Notes: generated by a model not told the origin, from the sequence alone. Positions 46,298 through 55,876 are shown, counted from the stretch's first letter. The stretch is DNA of 64,000 nt from AP-15 sp963787425 (GCA_963787425.1 CAWBCV010000019.1:62001-126000); one strand, 5' to 3'. Program-made: numbers and translations.

Positions 46298-46944
46298 CGA
46301 TGACACACGCTGCAATCGCTTAGGGTTTCCGGATGGATGTGATAGGCCGCCATCAGCGCCTCGCCAGAGGGGGTATCGGCTGTGCGTTGCCAGTGCGGGT
46401 TGGTTACCTGATCGAGCGGGCGCAGATGCGGCGCCGGATCGCGGTGACAGGAGAGGCACCAGCTCATGTAGAGCGTTGTGGCTTTCCAGGTCAGCGCCAT
46501 GTCGCCGATCGCTCCATGGCATTCGGTGCACCCGACGCCCTTCGCGATATGGATGCTGTGGTCGAAGTAGACGTAATCCGGCAGTGTGTAGACGCGGGTC
46601 CAGCGCAGCGGCTTGCCCTCGGCGAGACTCTGCCGCACCGGCGCCAGGATCGCCGCATTGGTCCAGATCTGCGAGTGGCAGGTCATGCAGGTCTCCGTCG
46701 GCGGTATCCCCGCGTTCTGCGAGATTTCGACGCTGGTATGGCAATATCGGCAATCGAGCCCCAGACCGCTGATATGATGCTGGTGGCTGAACGGCACCGG
46801 CTGCTGCGGGCTGTAACTTTCCTGGGTGTTGTAGCCCATCACCGGCACGACCCAGACAAGGATCAGCAGGACGGCGACCAGGCCGGCCACTGCGATCAGC
46901 GCCGCGTTCATAAACATGTTCGCTTTCGGGCCGAAGATAGGCAC
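46294..46944 (-). CDS. actA: Alternative complex III subunit ActA, pentahaem cytochrome c
   Basis: 216 residues from a GTG at 46944; an ATG ten codons in is possible. One N-terminal helix (AALIAVAGLVAVLLILVWVV) anchors the protein. Five haem c motifs are present: CRYCH, CMTCH, CTECH, CLSCH and CSVCH, exactly the number expected for ActA. It is the first gene of the long operon. The 40 bp between it and the next upstream gene on this strand contain no clear promoter. Confidence 0.93.
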   Translation of the reverse strand: MPIFGPKANMFMNAALIAVAGLVAVLLILVWVVPVMGYNTQESYSPQQPVPFSHQHHISGLGLDCRYCHTSVEISQNAGIPPTETCMTCHSQIWTNAAILAPVRQSLAEGKPLRWTRVYTLPDYVYFDHSIHIAKGVGCTECHGAIGDMALTWKATTLYMSWCLSCHRDPAPHLRPLDQVTNPHWQRTADTPSGEALMAAYHIHPETLSDCSVCHR

Positions 46945-46984
46945 CGGTCGGATCCGCCGCAGCGTCCCCCGTTAACCAGCCCGG

Positions 46985-48043
46985 CTAAACGCGAGCACCT
47001 GCAGTTGGTTCCCGGACGTCAGCTTCCTTTTGCTGAACCGCCGGTTGCCGAGCCGCCGGTTTTCCACCGACCAGCATGGTCGCGATAAATCCCGCAAGCG
47101 TCAGCCCGGCGGCGATCAGGGCGGTGCGGTGCTCGGTTGCCCACAGCTGAGGGCTCCTGGATGTGGCGCGGCTGTCGAAGCGCCCGTGCGTGCCCGGGTC
47201 GCCCGGCACCGGGTCGAACAGATTGTCGGGCGCTTTCGGGTCGGCCGGCTCCTCCGTCAGCTGGCCGCTATAGCCTTTGTTCGCGAGATATCGATTGAGC
47301 AAACCGGGGAAGAATTTGTTGGCGACGATAGCCTGAACGCTCGAGCGTCCGACCCAGATTTCGCGGCGCCGCGAATGCGCGGCGTAGACGATCGCGTCGG
47401 CGGCGATCTCGGGCTGGAAGATCGGCGGCACCGGCTGTGGCCGCCGGCTCATCTTATTTCGCGCCCAATCGAATTGCGGGGTGTTGAGCGCCGGCATCTG
47501 AACCATCACGAGATGGACATCGACCCCGTCATGGATGAGTTCCGAATGCAGGCTCTGGGTGAAGCCGCGAATCGCGAATTTGGCGCCGCAATAAGGCGAC
47601 TGCAACGGCACTGCACGATAGCTGAGGGCGGAGCCGACCTGTACAATCGTGCCGCGATTGCGCGGCCGCATTCGTTTCAAGGCCGCCATCGTCCCGTAGA
47701 CAAAGCCGAGATAGATCACCTCGGTGGCGCGGCGGTACTCATCCGGCGAGATGCGGTGGAACGGGGCGAAGATCGTCGCCATCGCGCAATTGACCCAAAT
47801 GTCGATCGGGCCGAATTGGCTTTCCACCCGGTCGGCCGCGGCGTCGAGCGCGTCGGCATCGGCCACGTCCAGCGGCACCGCCAGAGCTTTCCCACCGCCT
47901 TTTTCGACCTCTGCAGCGGCCGCCTGGAGCGCCTGGGCGCCGCGTGCGATCAGTCCGATATGCGCTCCTTGCGCGGCAAAGGCGTGCGCCGTCGCCCGCC
48001 CCACCCCCGAAGATGCTCCAGTAATGACGACGGTTTCCGGCAT
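46985..48043 (-). CDS. Short-chain dehydrogenase/reductase with C-terminal membrane helix
   Basis: 352 residues. The cofactor motif TGASSGVGRATAHAFA, the NxA-type site DIWVNCAMATIF, and the catalytic Ser and Tyr/Lys in QVGSALSYRAVPLQSPYCGAK are present. The tail after residue 250 is unusual for an SDR: a Pro/Asp-rich linker and a helix (ALIAAGLTLAGFIATMLVGG) that would anchor it to the membrane. It lies 40 nt upstream of actA on the same strand and could be co-transcribed. Substrate unknown. Confidence 0.82.
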   Translation of the reverse strand: MPETVVITGASSGVGRATAHAFAAQGAHIGLIARGAQALQAAAAEVEKGGGKALAVPLDVADADALDAAADRVESQFGPIDIWVNCAMATIFAPFHRISPDEYRRATEVIYLGFVYGTMAALKRMRPRNRGTIVQVGSALSYRAVPLQSPYCGAKFAIRGFTQSLHSELIHDGVDVHLVMVQMPALNTPQFDWARNKMSRRPQPVPPIFQPEIAADAIVYAAHSRRREIWVGRSSVQAIVANKFFPGLLNRYLANKGYSGQLTEEPADPKAPDNLFDPVPGDPGTHGRFDSRATSRSPQLWATEHRTALIAAGLTLAGFIATMLVGGKPAARQPAVQQKEADVREPTAGARV

Positions 48044-48079
48044 GATGATCTCCCGTTGGCCCAGACCGCAGTGATCTAA

Positions 48080-49921
48080 TCAGATGTCACGCGGCCAGGC
48101 GCCGGCGAGCTGCAGCACCGCCCGCGTATATTCCGCATGCGAAAAGATCATCGGAATGTTGCCGAGCAGCAGCTCCGAGCGGCTGTCGACCTCCTCCGAG
48201 AACAGCCCCGACTCGCCGGCCAGACCCTCGACCCGCCGCAGCATCGCATCGGCGTCGTCGCGCCGCCCCATCAGCGCGTAGACCGCGGCCAGCCAGAAGC
48301 AGCAGGGCAGAAAGGCGCCTTCGAACCGGCCCATCGGGAAATCGTCGCCCAAATCCTCGGGCCGGAAGCGATAGACCAGCCCATCGATCGTCAAATTCTG
48401 CTCGATCCGCTGCACCGTCGCGGTCACCCGCGGATGGCTGGGCTCGAGAAATCCCATCAACGGTATCAGCAGGGTCGAGGCATCGAGCGTGTCCGCTCCA
48501 TAGTGCTGCCGGAACGCCTGCAGCGATTGGCTCCACCCTCGCTCCATCACCTCGGCGTGGATCTCCATCATCGTCGTCCGCCATTGCCGCAAATTGCCGT
48601 TCCCGCCGGTGCGGTCGGCAAATTCGAGCGCGCGCTTGAGGGTCGTCCAGCTCATCACCTTGCTGCTGACAAAGTGCCGCTTTTTTCCCTGTTCCCAGAT
48701 GCCGTTGCCCGGCTTGCGCCAGCTCTTGACGGTATAGTCGGCAACCCGGCAGATCAGTTGCCAGTACTGCGGCGCCCAGCGCCCGCCCCCATGCAGATAG
48801 ATGACGGCGCAATCGGCGAGATAGCCGAAGCAGTCGATCTGGCGCTGCCGGTAGGCGTGATTGCCGAATCGGACCGGGCGCGAATTGCGATAGCCGGCGA
48901 GCTCGTCGCGCGCGTGTTGCCGGACGTCGGTGCCGCCGTCGACCCGATAAAGCACCTGGAGCGGCATCCCGGTCGATGAACCCAGCCGAGACAGCCAGTT
49001 GAGATACCGCTCGGCGGCCGCAACATCTCCGAGCACGGACAAGGTCGCCAGGGCCATCGATGCGTCGCGAATCCAAGCATACCGATAGTCGTAGTTGCGG
49101 TCGCCGCCGATCCGTTCGGGAAGCGAGCTGGTCGGCGCCGCGACCAGCGCCCCGGTCGGAGCGAAAGAAAGCAGCTCGATGGCCAGCGCGGAGCGGATGA
49201 CCCGATCTCTGCGCGGACCGCGATAGCGGTAACGGCCGTTCCACTCCCGCCAATACCGGATCGTTGCCTGCAGCGCCTCGTCAGCCGCCGCGGCATTCCA
49301 CGCCGCAGGATCACTGCCCACTCCCAGAGCCGCCCAGAACTCATCTCCGGCGGTGAGACTGAAGGTGGCGCAAACGGAGCCGTTGTTCGGCTCAACCGGA
49401 CGGCTGGTCCACAGCCCGAGCGTCTGCCCAGCAATTCTCAGCTCCAGACCGCCCGGCACCGGCGCGGTGACGAGGCCGGGCGCGAAACCGTCACGAGGTA
49501 TCAGCTCGATTGCGCACAGAGCGGAGCCGCGGCGGCACCGCAGCCGGCGCAGCAATGTACGCCGCCCCTCGTGACCCGCCGGCCGAGATTCTTCGGGCGC
49601 CAGCATCGCATCGGTCAGTTCGAGCTCGGCGTCGGGGCTCCGCCAGCAGGTGACCAGCACATTGTTGCTATCGATATAGGATTGGCGGCCGACACCGCCG
49701 GTCGCCGGCCCCAGCCGCCAATGCCCGCCGCGCGTCGAATCGAGAAGGCAGCCGAATACCGGGATGCCGTCGTAATCCGGCAAGCAAAGCCAGCGGACCA
49801 TCCCATCCGCGCCGATCACCGCCGCCGTCCGGCGATCGCCGACCGCGGCAAGCTGAGCAATCGGCGGATAGAATTGGAGGCTGTCCCCGTCGATCGTGTC
49901 CCCGCTGTCAGCGCGCTTCAT
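48080..49921 (-). CDS. Glycoside hydrolase family 15 protein (glucoamylase/trehalase-like)
   Basis: 613 residues from an ATG at 49921; a TTG at 49981 extends the frame. The N-terminal beta domain begins YPPIAQLAAVGDRRTAAVIG and MVRWLCLPDYDGIPVFG. The toroid has DRNYDYRYAWIRDASMAL (substrate-binding Arg/Asp), GIWEQGKKRHFVSSKVMSWT near the general acid Glu, and MGRFEGAFLPCCFWLAAVYA near the base. GH15 members release glucose from alpha-glucans or trehalose. It lies 37 nt upstream of the SDR gene on the same strand. Confidence 0.85.
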   Translation of the reverse strand: MKRADSGDTIDGDSLQFYPPIAQLAAVGDRRTAAVIGADGMVRWLCLPDYDGIPVFGCLLDSTRGGHWRLGPATGGVGRQSYIDSNNVLVTCWRSPDAELELTDAMLAPEESRPAGHEGRRTLLRRLRCRRGSALCAIELIPRDGFAPGLVTAPVPGGLELRIAGQTLGLWTSRPVEPNNGSVCATFSLTAGDEFWAALGVGSDPAAWNAAAADEALQATIRYWREWNGRYRYRGPRRDRVIRSALAIELLSFAPTGALVAAPTSSLPERIGGDRNYDYRYAWIRDASMALATLSVLGDVAAAERYLNWLSRLGSSTGMPLQVLYRVDGGTDVRQHARDELAGYRNSRPVRFGNHAYRQRQIDCFGYLADCAVIYLHGGGRWAPQYWQLICRVADYTVKSWRKPGNGIWEQGKKRHFVSSKVMSWTTLKRALEFADRTGGNGNLRQWRTTMMEIHAEVMERGWSQSLQAFRQHYGADTLDASTLLIPLMGFLEPSHPRVTATVQRIEQNLTIDGLVYRFRPEDLGDDFPMGRFEGAFLPCCFWLAAVYALMGRRDDADAMLRRVEGLAGESGLFSEEVDSRSELLLGNIPMIFSHAEYTRAVLQLAGAWPRDI

Positions 49922-50221
49922 CGGGGATCCCGAAACGGCGGCCGCCTTGCGGAAATTTCCACGCAATTTGAGGCTGCTCAAGGCCGGGAACCTCTGGGCG
50001 GGCGAACGGCGGTTGGCACGAGCTTCGGCGCGTCCTGCTTCTGGCGTTGCGTCGAAAACGACCGAGTTGTTTGATCGTTCCGCCGCCGTCCCCCACCTCC
50101 TTCAGACGAAACGTTTCGTAGATCCACCGAGCCCAGCAACTCGCCGGCGGGGCTGGCGTTAGAGAAGGGTAACCATTATCCGATCTGGGGCTATCGCATG
50201 GGTCGCGGCGCCGTACATTGG

Positions 50222-50344
50222 CAGCGCCGGCGTCTTGTCGCGGCGTGGGTCGGCGATGATCACCGACTTGCCGCCGCCATAGGGCAGCTCGCAGATCGCC
50301 GCCTTGTAGGTCATACCGCGCGAGAGCCGCAGCACGTCGGTCAT
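50222..50344 (-). pseudogene. Leu/Val/Phe-type amino-acid dehydrogenase, N-terminal piece (inverted)
   Basis: 41 codons encode TDVLRLSRGMTYKAAICELP followed by YGGGKSVIIADPRRDKTPAL, the substrate-binding Lys region of amino-acid dehydrogenases. Homology stops after PAL. The continuation of the same enzyme is found 70 bp away on the plus strand, so this piece has been inverted relative to the rest. Confidence 0.75.
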
Positions 50345-50411
50345 CGCGTGCTATTTGCGGGCATACGGATATGTGACGTTCGTCTTCATCTGCCGCGCGA
50401 CGCTACACGCG

Positions 50412-51098
50412 ATGGGCCGCATCATCGAGAGCTTCGGCGGCCGTTACATCACCGCCGACGACGTGGGCACAACGCTCGCGGACTTGGCAATCATGCGGGA
50501 AGTGACGTGCCATACCGCAGGGGCGACGGCGGCCGCGCAGCAAGCCTTGCCCGCGACCGCGTTCGGCGTGTTCGAGGCCCTGCGCGCCGCCGCGGAGGTC
50601 TGCCTCGGCCGCAGCGATCTGGCGGGGCTGCGAGTTGCCGTCCAAGGGCTAGGCAATGTCGGTATGCCATTGTGCGGCTACTTGTCGGTGGCGGGAGCGG
50701 TATTGGTGGTCAGTGACCTTGACGCGAACCGGTGCGCGCAGGCTGTTGCCGCCTATGGCGCGAGCGTGGCAACACCCGAGGAAATCTACGCCCAGCACGT
50801 CGACGTTTTCGCCCCGGCCGCGCTCGGCGCGGTGTTGAATGATACAACTATCCCCCGCCTGCGCTGCCGCGTCGTCTGCGGCGGTGCCAACAACCAGCTT
50901 GCGGAGGCGCGGCACGATGCAGCGTTGGCATTGCGCGTCCACCAGGAAGCCATCGACGACCAGCCAGACGCGGTGCTCGCTTCGGTCGCACGCATCGGTA
51001 CCATCACCCGCGATGTCCTGCGCTGGGCCGCCTCGACCGGCGCCACCCCGTTGAGCGTCGCGGACGGGATCGTCCAGGCGCGGATCCGACGAGGTTGA
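50412..51098 (+). pseudogene. Leu/Val/Phe-type amino-acid dehydrogenase, C-terminal piece
   Basis: 228 codons from an in-frame ATG at 50412: MGRIIESFGGRYITADDVGT, the catalytic-domain end VTCHTAGATAAAQQALPATA, the NAD fold LRVAVQGLGNVGMPLCGYLS, VDVFAPAALGAVLNDTTIPR and a regular end. The product would keep the cofactor domain but lack the catalytic Lys region, which lies inverted upstream. No ribosome site precedes the ATG. Confidence 0.75.
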
Positions 51099-51406
51099 CT
51101 GACCTGAGCCCATTTTCTCATCCAGGTGTAAGCAGAGTCGGTCGCTAATTTGAGCCCGGCTGACCCGGTGCTACAACGGGAGCGGTGCGTGGATGGAGCC
51201 CCCCAGGGTCCCGTCCTGTCGCGACCAGTGAATTCCGCAGCTGCAGGCGCAGACGCGCCCACTCACTGGAGTGGACGGGAGGGGCCGCTACCTGGTCATC
51301 CCAGCACGGATGGTCGGGGGGATAGCAGGCCCGAGGCGGAATGGCTCCAATGAGCCTCCGAATTATTTTTTTACCCTCACGCGCGCGCGAGGGCAGAAAC
51401 GAAAAC
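51099..51406. other. Gap after the amino-acid dehydrogenase remnant
   Basis: No gene recognised. Near 51366 a T7 run is followed by an inverted repeat CCCTC...GAGGG rich in CG; the T run lies on the wrong side for a plus-strand terminator. Confidence 0.35.
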
Positions 51407-51422
51407 CCGCCGCTTCTGGCGG
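51396..51422 (-). terminator. Putative intrinsic terminator for the 51499 ORF
   Basis: On the minus strand, CCGCC-AGAAGC-GGCGG is followed by GTTTTCGTTTC. The stem is short but GC-rich and the tail is T-rich. It lies 77 nt downstream of the stop of the minus-strand ORF ending at 51499. Confidence 0.35.
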
Positions 51423-51498
51423 TCTGCCGCCGCGGTGTCAGAAATGGAATTCGGTAATCTTCAGGTGATGTAGGCGGGTATCGCTAAGTGCGGCCGGC

Positions 51499-51816
51499 TC
51501 AAACCCGGGCCGTGCCTCTGGCCTTCTCACGCCCTCGCGTCAACCAGGTCACGGTGCGGCCTCCGCAGGTCCGGCTGAAGATCAATAAGGGTTTGTGTTC
51601 GATATGACTCAGCACTGCAGCAAACCCGCTCGGCGGCGCCCCGCATATTGACAAATCAGCATTGACATGGTATAATTTGTCATCATCGCAATATAGCGAC
51701 GCCAAACTCGATTTCAAGCAAGATGCGAACAACAATCGGGCTTCTTCGGCATCGGCTTGGCTTAAATGGTTGTCGTGGGACTGGCACGTGCTCATAAAGG
51801 GTGATTGCGTATCCAT
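51499..51816 (-). CDS. Hypothetical protein, unusual base composition
   Basis: 105 residues from an ATG at 51816. The codon use is clearly lower in GC than in neighbours, with many TTG, TTA and AAT codons, suggesting recent acquisition. The sequence has an acidic Cys-containing start (MDTQSPFMSTCQSHDNHL), then LYCDDDKLYHVNADLSICG and a C-terminal KPLLIFSRTCGGRTVTWLTR. No domain recognised. A plausible terminator follows. A perfect consensus promoter on the plus strand lies antisense inside it, so one of the two readings may be accidental. Confidence 0.4.
   Translation of the reverse strand: MDTQSPFMSTCQSHDNHLSQADAEEARLLFASCLKSSLASLYCDDDKLYHVNADLSICGAPPSGFAAVLSHIEHKPLLIFSRTCGGRTVTWLTRGREKARGTARV
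51648..51682 (+). promoter_or_regulatory. Perfect sigma70-type promoter with overlapping inverted repeat
   Basis: TTGACA (51648-51653), a 17-nt spacer, and TATAAT (51671-51676) match the consensus in all twelve bases. An 8-bp inverted repeat TGACAAAT (51649-51656) and ATTTGTCA (51675-51682) covers both elements and looks like an operator. No convincing plus-strand gene starts within 200 nt downstream. Confidence 0.5.
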
Positions 51817-52113
51817 TGAACGCCGTCAAGCTGTGTTGGTCGTCCCATCGCATGGGCGGACAATCTGGAATGCCGCTTAAAAATTGATTATCACTTTTGC
51901 ACTACCCTTTGGGCGTCTGCCTCGAGGCGAAGATCGCGAAAACGATCTGTCTCAGAGTCAGCGATACGACGCTCTTGATCTTGACCAGCGGAATCGCGCG
52001 CCAGATTGGGCGATTCATAGTCGATCGTCAGGCCCTCTTCGGCCTCCCGCATGTGCGGGTCGCCTGTGCCGCCCCACCAGATGTCACCGCGCCGATTACT
52101 GGCTTCGGCCTGG

Positions 52114-52147
52114 CTGGAGGGAGACGGATTCGAACCCTCGGTCCCCC
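52114..52147 (-). repeat. tRNA-3'-end-like element, copy B
   Basis: The minus strand reads ACCGAGGGTTCGAATCC then GTCTCCCTCCAG: T-loop followed by an acceptor-like strand. The T-stem does not pair perfectly and no upstream cloverleaf is present. Confidence 0.55.
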
Positions 52148-52393
52148 CTTCGGATTTCTCGGCACGCTTCTCGACCGACCCAGGTTCGGGCTCGAGACCT
52201 ACGCGACGCTCGGAACCGCGCGCCGCCTCGGAATCGGGACGATTATCAGCTTTGCGCTCGACATCCCATTCCTCAGGCGCTCCGGGCTGCTCGTTGACAA
52301 GGAGGGACACCGGAGCATGCTGAGGTGCAGCCGCTCCGCCTCGTCGGGGATGCTCGGCTCAAATTGTGCCGGTGGGCATGCCGGCTGACGGCC

Positions 52394-53332
52394 ATGGCGG
52401 AAGACCTCACACACAGCGCAGCCGGCCATCGCGGGCTCATTACGGTTTTCGGCGGAACCGGTTTTCTCGGTCGCCGGATCGTCCGGCATCTGCTTGACCA
52501 CGGATTCCAGGTGCGGACAGCATCGCGCCGCCCCGGGTGGGTTGGATCGGCATCCCGACCGGATGCGGCGCCCGAGACGACGAAAGCTGACATCCATGAC
52601 GAGAGCACGGTCGCTGCGGCTCTCTTCGGCGCCTACGGTGCCGTCAATGCCGTCAGCCTTTATGTCGAGCGCGGCCGCGAAACCTTCGATGCCGTGCATG
52701 TCGAGGCAGCGGCGCGCGTGGCCCGCCTCGCGCACGAGAGCGGGGTGAAACGACTGATCCATGTCTCCGGCATTGGCTCCGATCCGGCTTCCTTGGCACC
52801 GTACATCGCCTCGCGCGGCAGAGGCGAGATTGCGGTCCAGCAGGCCTTTCCCGGCGCGATCCTCGTCCGCCCGGCTGTTATGTGCGGGCCCGATGACGCC
52901 CTTCTGACGACAGTCGCGCGGCTGCTCCGGATCCTGCCGGTCTATCCAATGTTCGGCCAGGGAGAAACAAAGCTGCAACCCGTTTATGTTGAGGACGTGG
53001 CCGAGGGGATTGCGCGAGTGTTGGCTGGCGCAGAAGGAAACGCTGCTTCTTACGAGTTCGCCGGCGCACGGGTCTACACCTATAAAGAACTGGTCAGGAC
53101 CGTTGCCGATCGTATCGAGGCTCGCCCGAGGCTCGTACCGCTGCCATTCGCGCTGTGGCGAATTCTCGCTTCGGCGGCCGAGTTCCATCCCGGCTCTCCT
53201 CTCACCCGCAATCAGGTCGCGCTCATGCAGCGCGACAATATCGCTTCCGGCAATTTTCCCGGCCTATCGAGCCTGGACATCGCGCCGACGGAAATCGAGA
53301 CGCTCGTATCTGCAATCATGGACCGGAGTTGA
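52394..53332 (+). CDS. NAD(P)-binding NDUFA9-like/atypical SDR protein
   Basis: 312 residues from an ATG at 52394; the frame is open for 23 codons upstream without a signal or ribosome site. The Rossmann motif is TVFGGTGFLGRRIVRHLLDH. Further landmarks are VNAVSLYVERGRETFDAVHV, RLIHVSGIGSDPASLAPYIA and RPAVMCGPDDALLTTVARLL, with VYVEDVAEGIARVLAGAE toward the end. This is the pattern of atypical SDRs related to the complex I assembly subunit NDUFA9 and ubiquinone-biosynthesis accessory proteins. It is intact and isolated among remnants. Confidence 0.8.
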   Translation: MAEDLTHSAAGHRGLITVFGGTGFLGRRIVRHLLDHGFQVRTASRRPGWVGSASRPDAAPETTKADIHDESTVAAALFGAYGAVNAVSLYVERGRETFDAVHVEAAARVARLAHESGVKRLIHVSGIGSDPASLAPYIASRGRGEIAVQQAFPGAILVRPAVMCGPDDALLTTVARLLRILPVYPMFGQGETKLQPVYVEDVAEGIARVLAGAEGNAASYEFAGARVYTYKELVRTVADRIEARPRLVPLPFALWRILASAAEFHPGSPLTRNQVALMQRDNIASGNFPGLSSLDIAPTEIETLVSAIMDRS

Positions 53333-53383
53333 GAGACGCAACACGAGGTCGGCGTATCCGATCGGGTGTCCCAACCTGGACTG

Positions 53384-54149
53384 TCAGAGACCGACGCTGT
53401 TATGCATGATGCCGCCATCCGCGAAGATGGTAGTCGCGGTGAGATAGCTCGCACCATCTCCGACCAGGAACCCGACTACGCTGGCAATCTCCTCCGGGCG
53501 CGCCATGCGCCCCAACGGTATGGCCGCATCCAACTGGGCGAGCTTGGCTGGGTCGTTCATCGTGCCGATGTTGATCGGTGTCGCCACCGCACCCGGACCC
53601 ACCCCGACAACAAGGATGTTGTATCTGGCGAGTTCGATGCCAGCAGTGCGAGTCAGCATGCGCATGCCGCCTTTGGCCAGGCTGTAGGCGGTGTTGCCGG
53701 GCATCGGCCAGTCCTCGTGCACCGAGGTGAGGTTGATGATCCGTCCACCACCGCCCTGCTTGATCATCTGCTTGGCGGCTATTTGCGTGCCGAAGAAGGC
53801 GCTCTTGAGATTGATCGCCATTACCTTATCGTATTGATCTTCGGTGGTGTCGAGGACCGAGGTGCGCGTTTCGATGCCGGCGTTGTTCACCATGATGTCG
53901 ACCCGACTAAACCTGTTCACCGCCGCGTCGACAAGCTTCTGCAGATCGGCGAGCCTGCTCACATCGGCCTCGACGCCGATGGAGTGGCCACCGAGCGCGG
54001 TGATCTGCCGCTCGAGCGCCTCCGTCGCCTCCGGATGAGATATATTCGATGACAATGCTGACACCTTGCCGCGCCAGTTCGAGAACGATCGCCTGACCGA
54101 TCCCGCTATTGCCGCCGGTGACGATAGCAACTTTGTTCCTTAACGACAT
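53384..54149 (-). pseudogene. SDR (glucose 1-dehydrogenase-like) with a 1-nt frameshift
   Basis: The gene starts at ATG 54149 with AAAGGAGC upstream, reading MSLRNKVAIVTGGNSGIGQA to VIEYIS, then shifts near 54040 into HPEATEALERQITALGGHSI and continues to the stop at 53384. The second frame has NNAGIETRTSVLDTTEDQYD, the catalytic Ser in INLTSVHEDWP, and Tyr/Lys in YSLAKGG. The span, 766 nt, is one more than a multiple of three. Everything except the single base is intact, so the break is recent or a sequencing error. Confidence 0.8.
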
Positions 54150-54388
54150 GATGGGCTCCTTTGATGCTCGCTGGAGGTAGTCGATCCCGTAACGTCCACC
54201 CCGTCCAAGCAATCGTCGTGCTCGGCGGCTTAGCCAGCACAGGGAGGTGAAGAGGGGGGCGGTTGGTTGCCATGGGTACTGCATGAGTGCCCCTACGCGT
54301 TGACCGCCGCTAAGGGAACTCGGGCCACGCGATGCTTGCGATATCTTGCAATAGATGAGAACCGCTAGCTCGAAAGGGAGGCGACACG

Positions 54389-54568
54389 ATGAAGCGAAGC
54401 GACCGGCGAATTCTCACCTCGCATGTCGGCAGCCTACCGCGCCCGGAGGCGCTCATCGAAATCAACCGCGCCAAATTCGCCGGAGAGGCGTATGACCAGG
54501 AGACTTACGCTGCGCGGCTGTCTACTGCAGTGAAGGAGCGCGTTGGCGCGAGCCGAGCCCGCCGGTGA
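54389..54568 (+). pseudogene. Cobalamin-independent methionine synthase-like N-terminal remnant
   Basis: Following GGGAGG and an ATG at 54389, about 51 codons encode RILTSHVGSLPRPEALIEIN and AYDQETYAARLSTAVKE, the start of MetE-like (UROD/MetE superfamily) proteins. Homology ends at about 54541 and the frame stops at 54568. The remaining 320 or so residues are absent. Confidence 0.6.
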
Positions 54569-54844
54569 ACTTGTGCTTCGCCTCTGGGAGGAGGCGGACG
54601 CCTTGCTGCCGGGTGGCTGATCCAAACGACGTGCGCCTTCCGGACACGGCTGCGCCACCGCGGGCGGGAGAGCAAGATGCTGATCGATGGCGCCGACCCG
54701 CTTGCAATAGCGAAATCCAACGTGCGGCTGATCAGGGCGCGTCGTTTCAACGCCACGCTTGTTGGTAGCGACGGCATCACGGGTAAGAACCCGAAGGCCT
54801 TTCCGCCTTTCCCTCTACCATCATCGGAGGGCTCGGCTCTCGTC

Positions 54845-55876
54845 ATGATGCGAACGGGCAATGTAGCGGCTTTACGCGGGTCGAGTCCTGGGCGCGGCGC
54901 CGCGGCATTGCTGCTCTTCGCCGTACTCGCGCCGACGTTGGCGGTGGCGCAGCAGACGCCGCAACCAGTCTTCACCGAGCTCTTTGCCTATGATCCGGCC
55001 GCGCCGTCGCAGTTGCTGGGGAAATGGCGGATCTCCAGTCAGCTCGACAGCAATCTGCAGCCGCTACGTGTCGGCGTCGTCGAGGACCCCATCGCCAAGA
55101 CCGTCGGCCGCGTCACGGTACAGGAGGGAGACGGGATCGAGGGCGCAAGTGACGCGACGCTGCAGGCCAGGCGCTATGTCTGCGACAGCAAGGGCTCGCG
55201 CGCTGCGGCTATGGAGGCCGAGCCTGGCGGGGTTGTGCCCAGCGAGCGGGCGGAGATCCAGGTGAGATTCGACCGCGCCACTGGCGCCGGCGAGCTGGTG
55301 AAATTTGGCCAGCCCGTGTGGTACCGCTTCTCCTTCAAGATCGCCGGCGACTGGCCGCAGGACGTTCCGGCGGCCGGACGCCAGCCCTGCCGCACGGTCA
55401 TCCACCAGATCAAGCAGGATTCCTTCACGGGCGGAAAGTCGTGTAACGTTAGCCCCTTCTTCAAGATCGAGGCGCGGCCGCTCGGCGAGCGCGTGCGCTT
55501 CTTCGCGCAAGTAGCCGCCGGCGCACCCTGCGCCCAGCCGCCGATGGTGATGCGCACGCAGATCTGCCAGCGCGACCTGCCGCGGGAGAGCTGGACGACG
55601 GTGCAAGTGCGCCTTAATCCCTCCCACGACGCCAACGACGGCCGCGTCGACATCTGGCTCAAAGGCGAGTTCTGCGGCACTTACCAGGGACCCATGGCCG
55701 ATCCCGACTATGGCGCCCGCCGCAAGGGCACGCCCTTCATCAACACACAGCCCCGCTTCGGCATCTACCGCGACTGGCGTGCAGAGACCCAGACGATCTA
55801 TTTCGACAAGATCATGTTCTGGAACGCGAACCCCGAGGGACACCCGGACTGGGGCATGAGGCCGCCGCCGGGATGA
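54845..55876 (+). CDS. Secreted polysaccharide lyase-like protein (heparin lyase I family)
   Basis: 343 residues from an ATG at 54845; the frame is open upstream to 54677 but a signal peptide (RGAAALLLFAVLAPTLAVAQ) follows this start. The mature domain is a beta-jelly roll: GRVTVQEGDGIEGASDATLQ, SERAEIQVRFD, VWYRFSFKIAGDWPQD, SWTTVQVRLNPSHDANDGRV and TPFINTQPRFGIYRDWRAET. The pattern fits the heparin lyase I-like family (PF14099), which also includes proteins of unknown substrate. It is intact and probably periplasmic or secreted. Confidence 0.75.
   Translation: MMRTGNVAALRGSSPGRGAAALLLFAVLAPTLAVAQQTPQPVFTELFAYDPAAPSQLLGKWRISSQLDSNLQPLRVGVVEDPIAKTVGRVTVQEGDGIEGASDATLQARRYVCDSKGSRAAAMEAEPGGVVPSERAEIQVRFDRATGAGELVKFGQPVWYRFSFKIAGDWPQDVPAAGRQPCRTVIHQIKQDSFTGGKSCNVSPFFKIEARPLGERVRFFAQVAAGAPCAQPPMVMRTQICQRDLPRESWTTVQVRLNPSHDANDGRVDIWLKGEFCGTYQGPMADPDYGARRKGTPFINTQPRFGIYRDWRAETQTIYFDKIMFWNANPEGHPDWGMRPPPG

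Noticed and set aside
44834..46303. 489-codon plus-strand open frame
   Set aside because: Antisense to actB; composition and lack of motifs mark it as a shadow frame.
51662..51880. Plus-strand frame beginning inside the consensus promoter
   Set aside because: Its start codon lies between the -35 and -10 elements, upstream of any transcript from that promoter.
52114..52147. Functional tRNA gene on the minus strand
   Set aside because: Only the T-loop and acceptor-like 3' part is present; no D arm, anticodon arm or paired acceptor stem was found.
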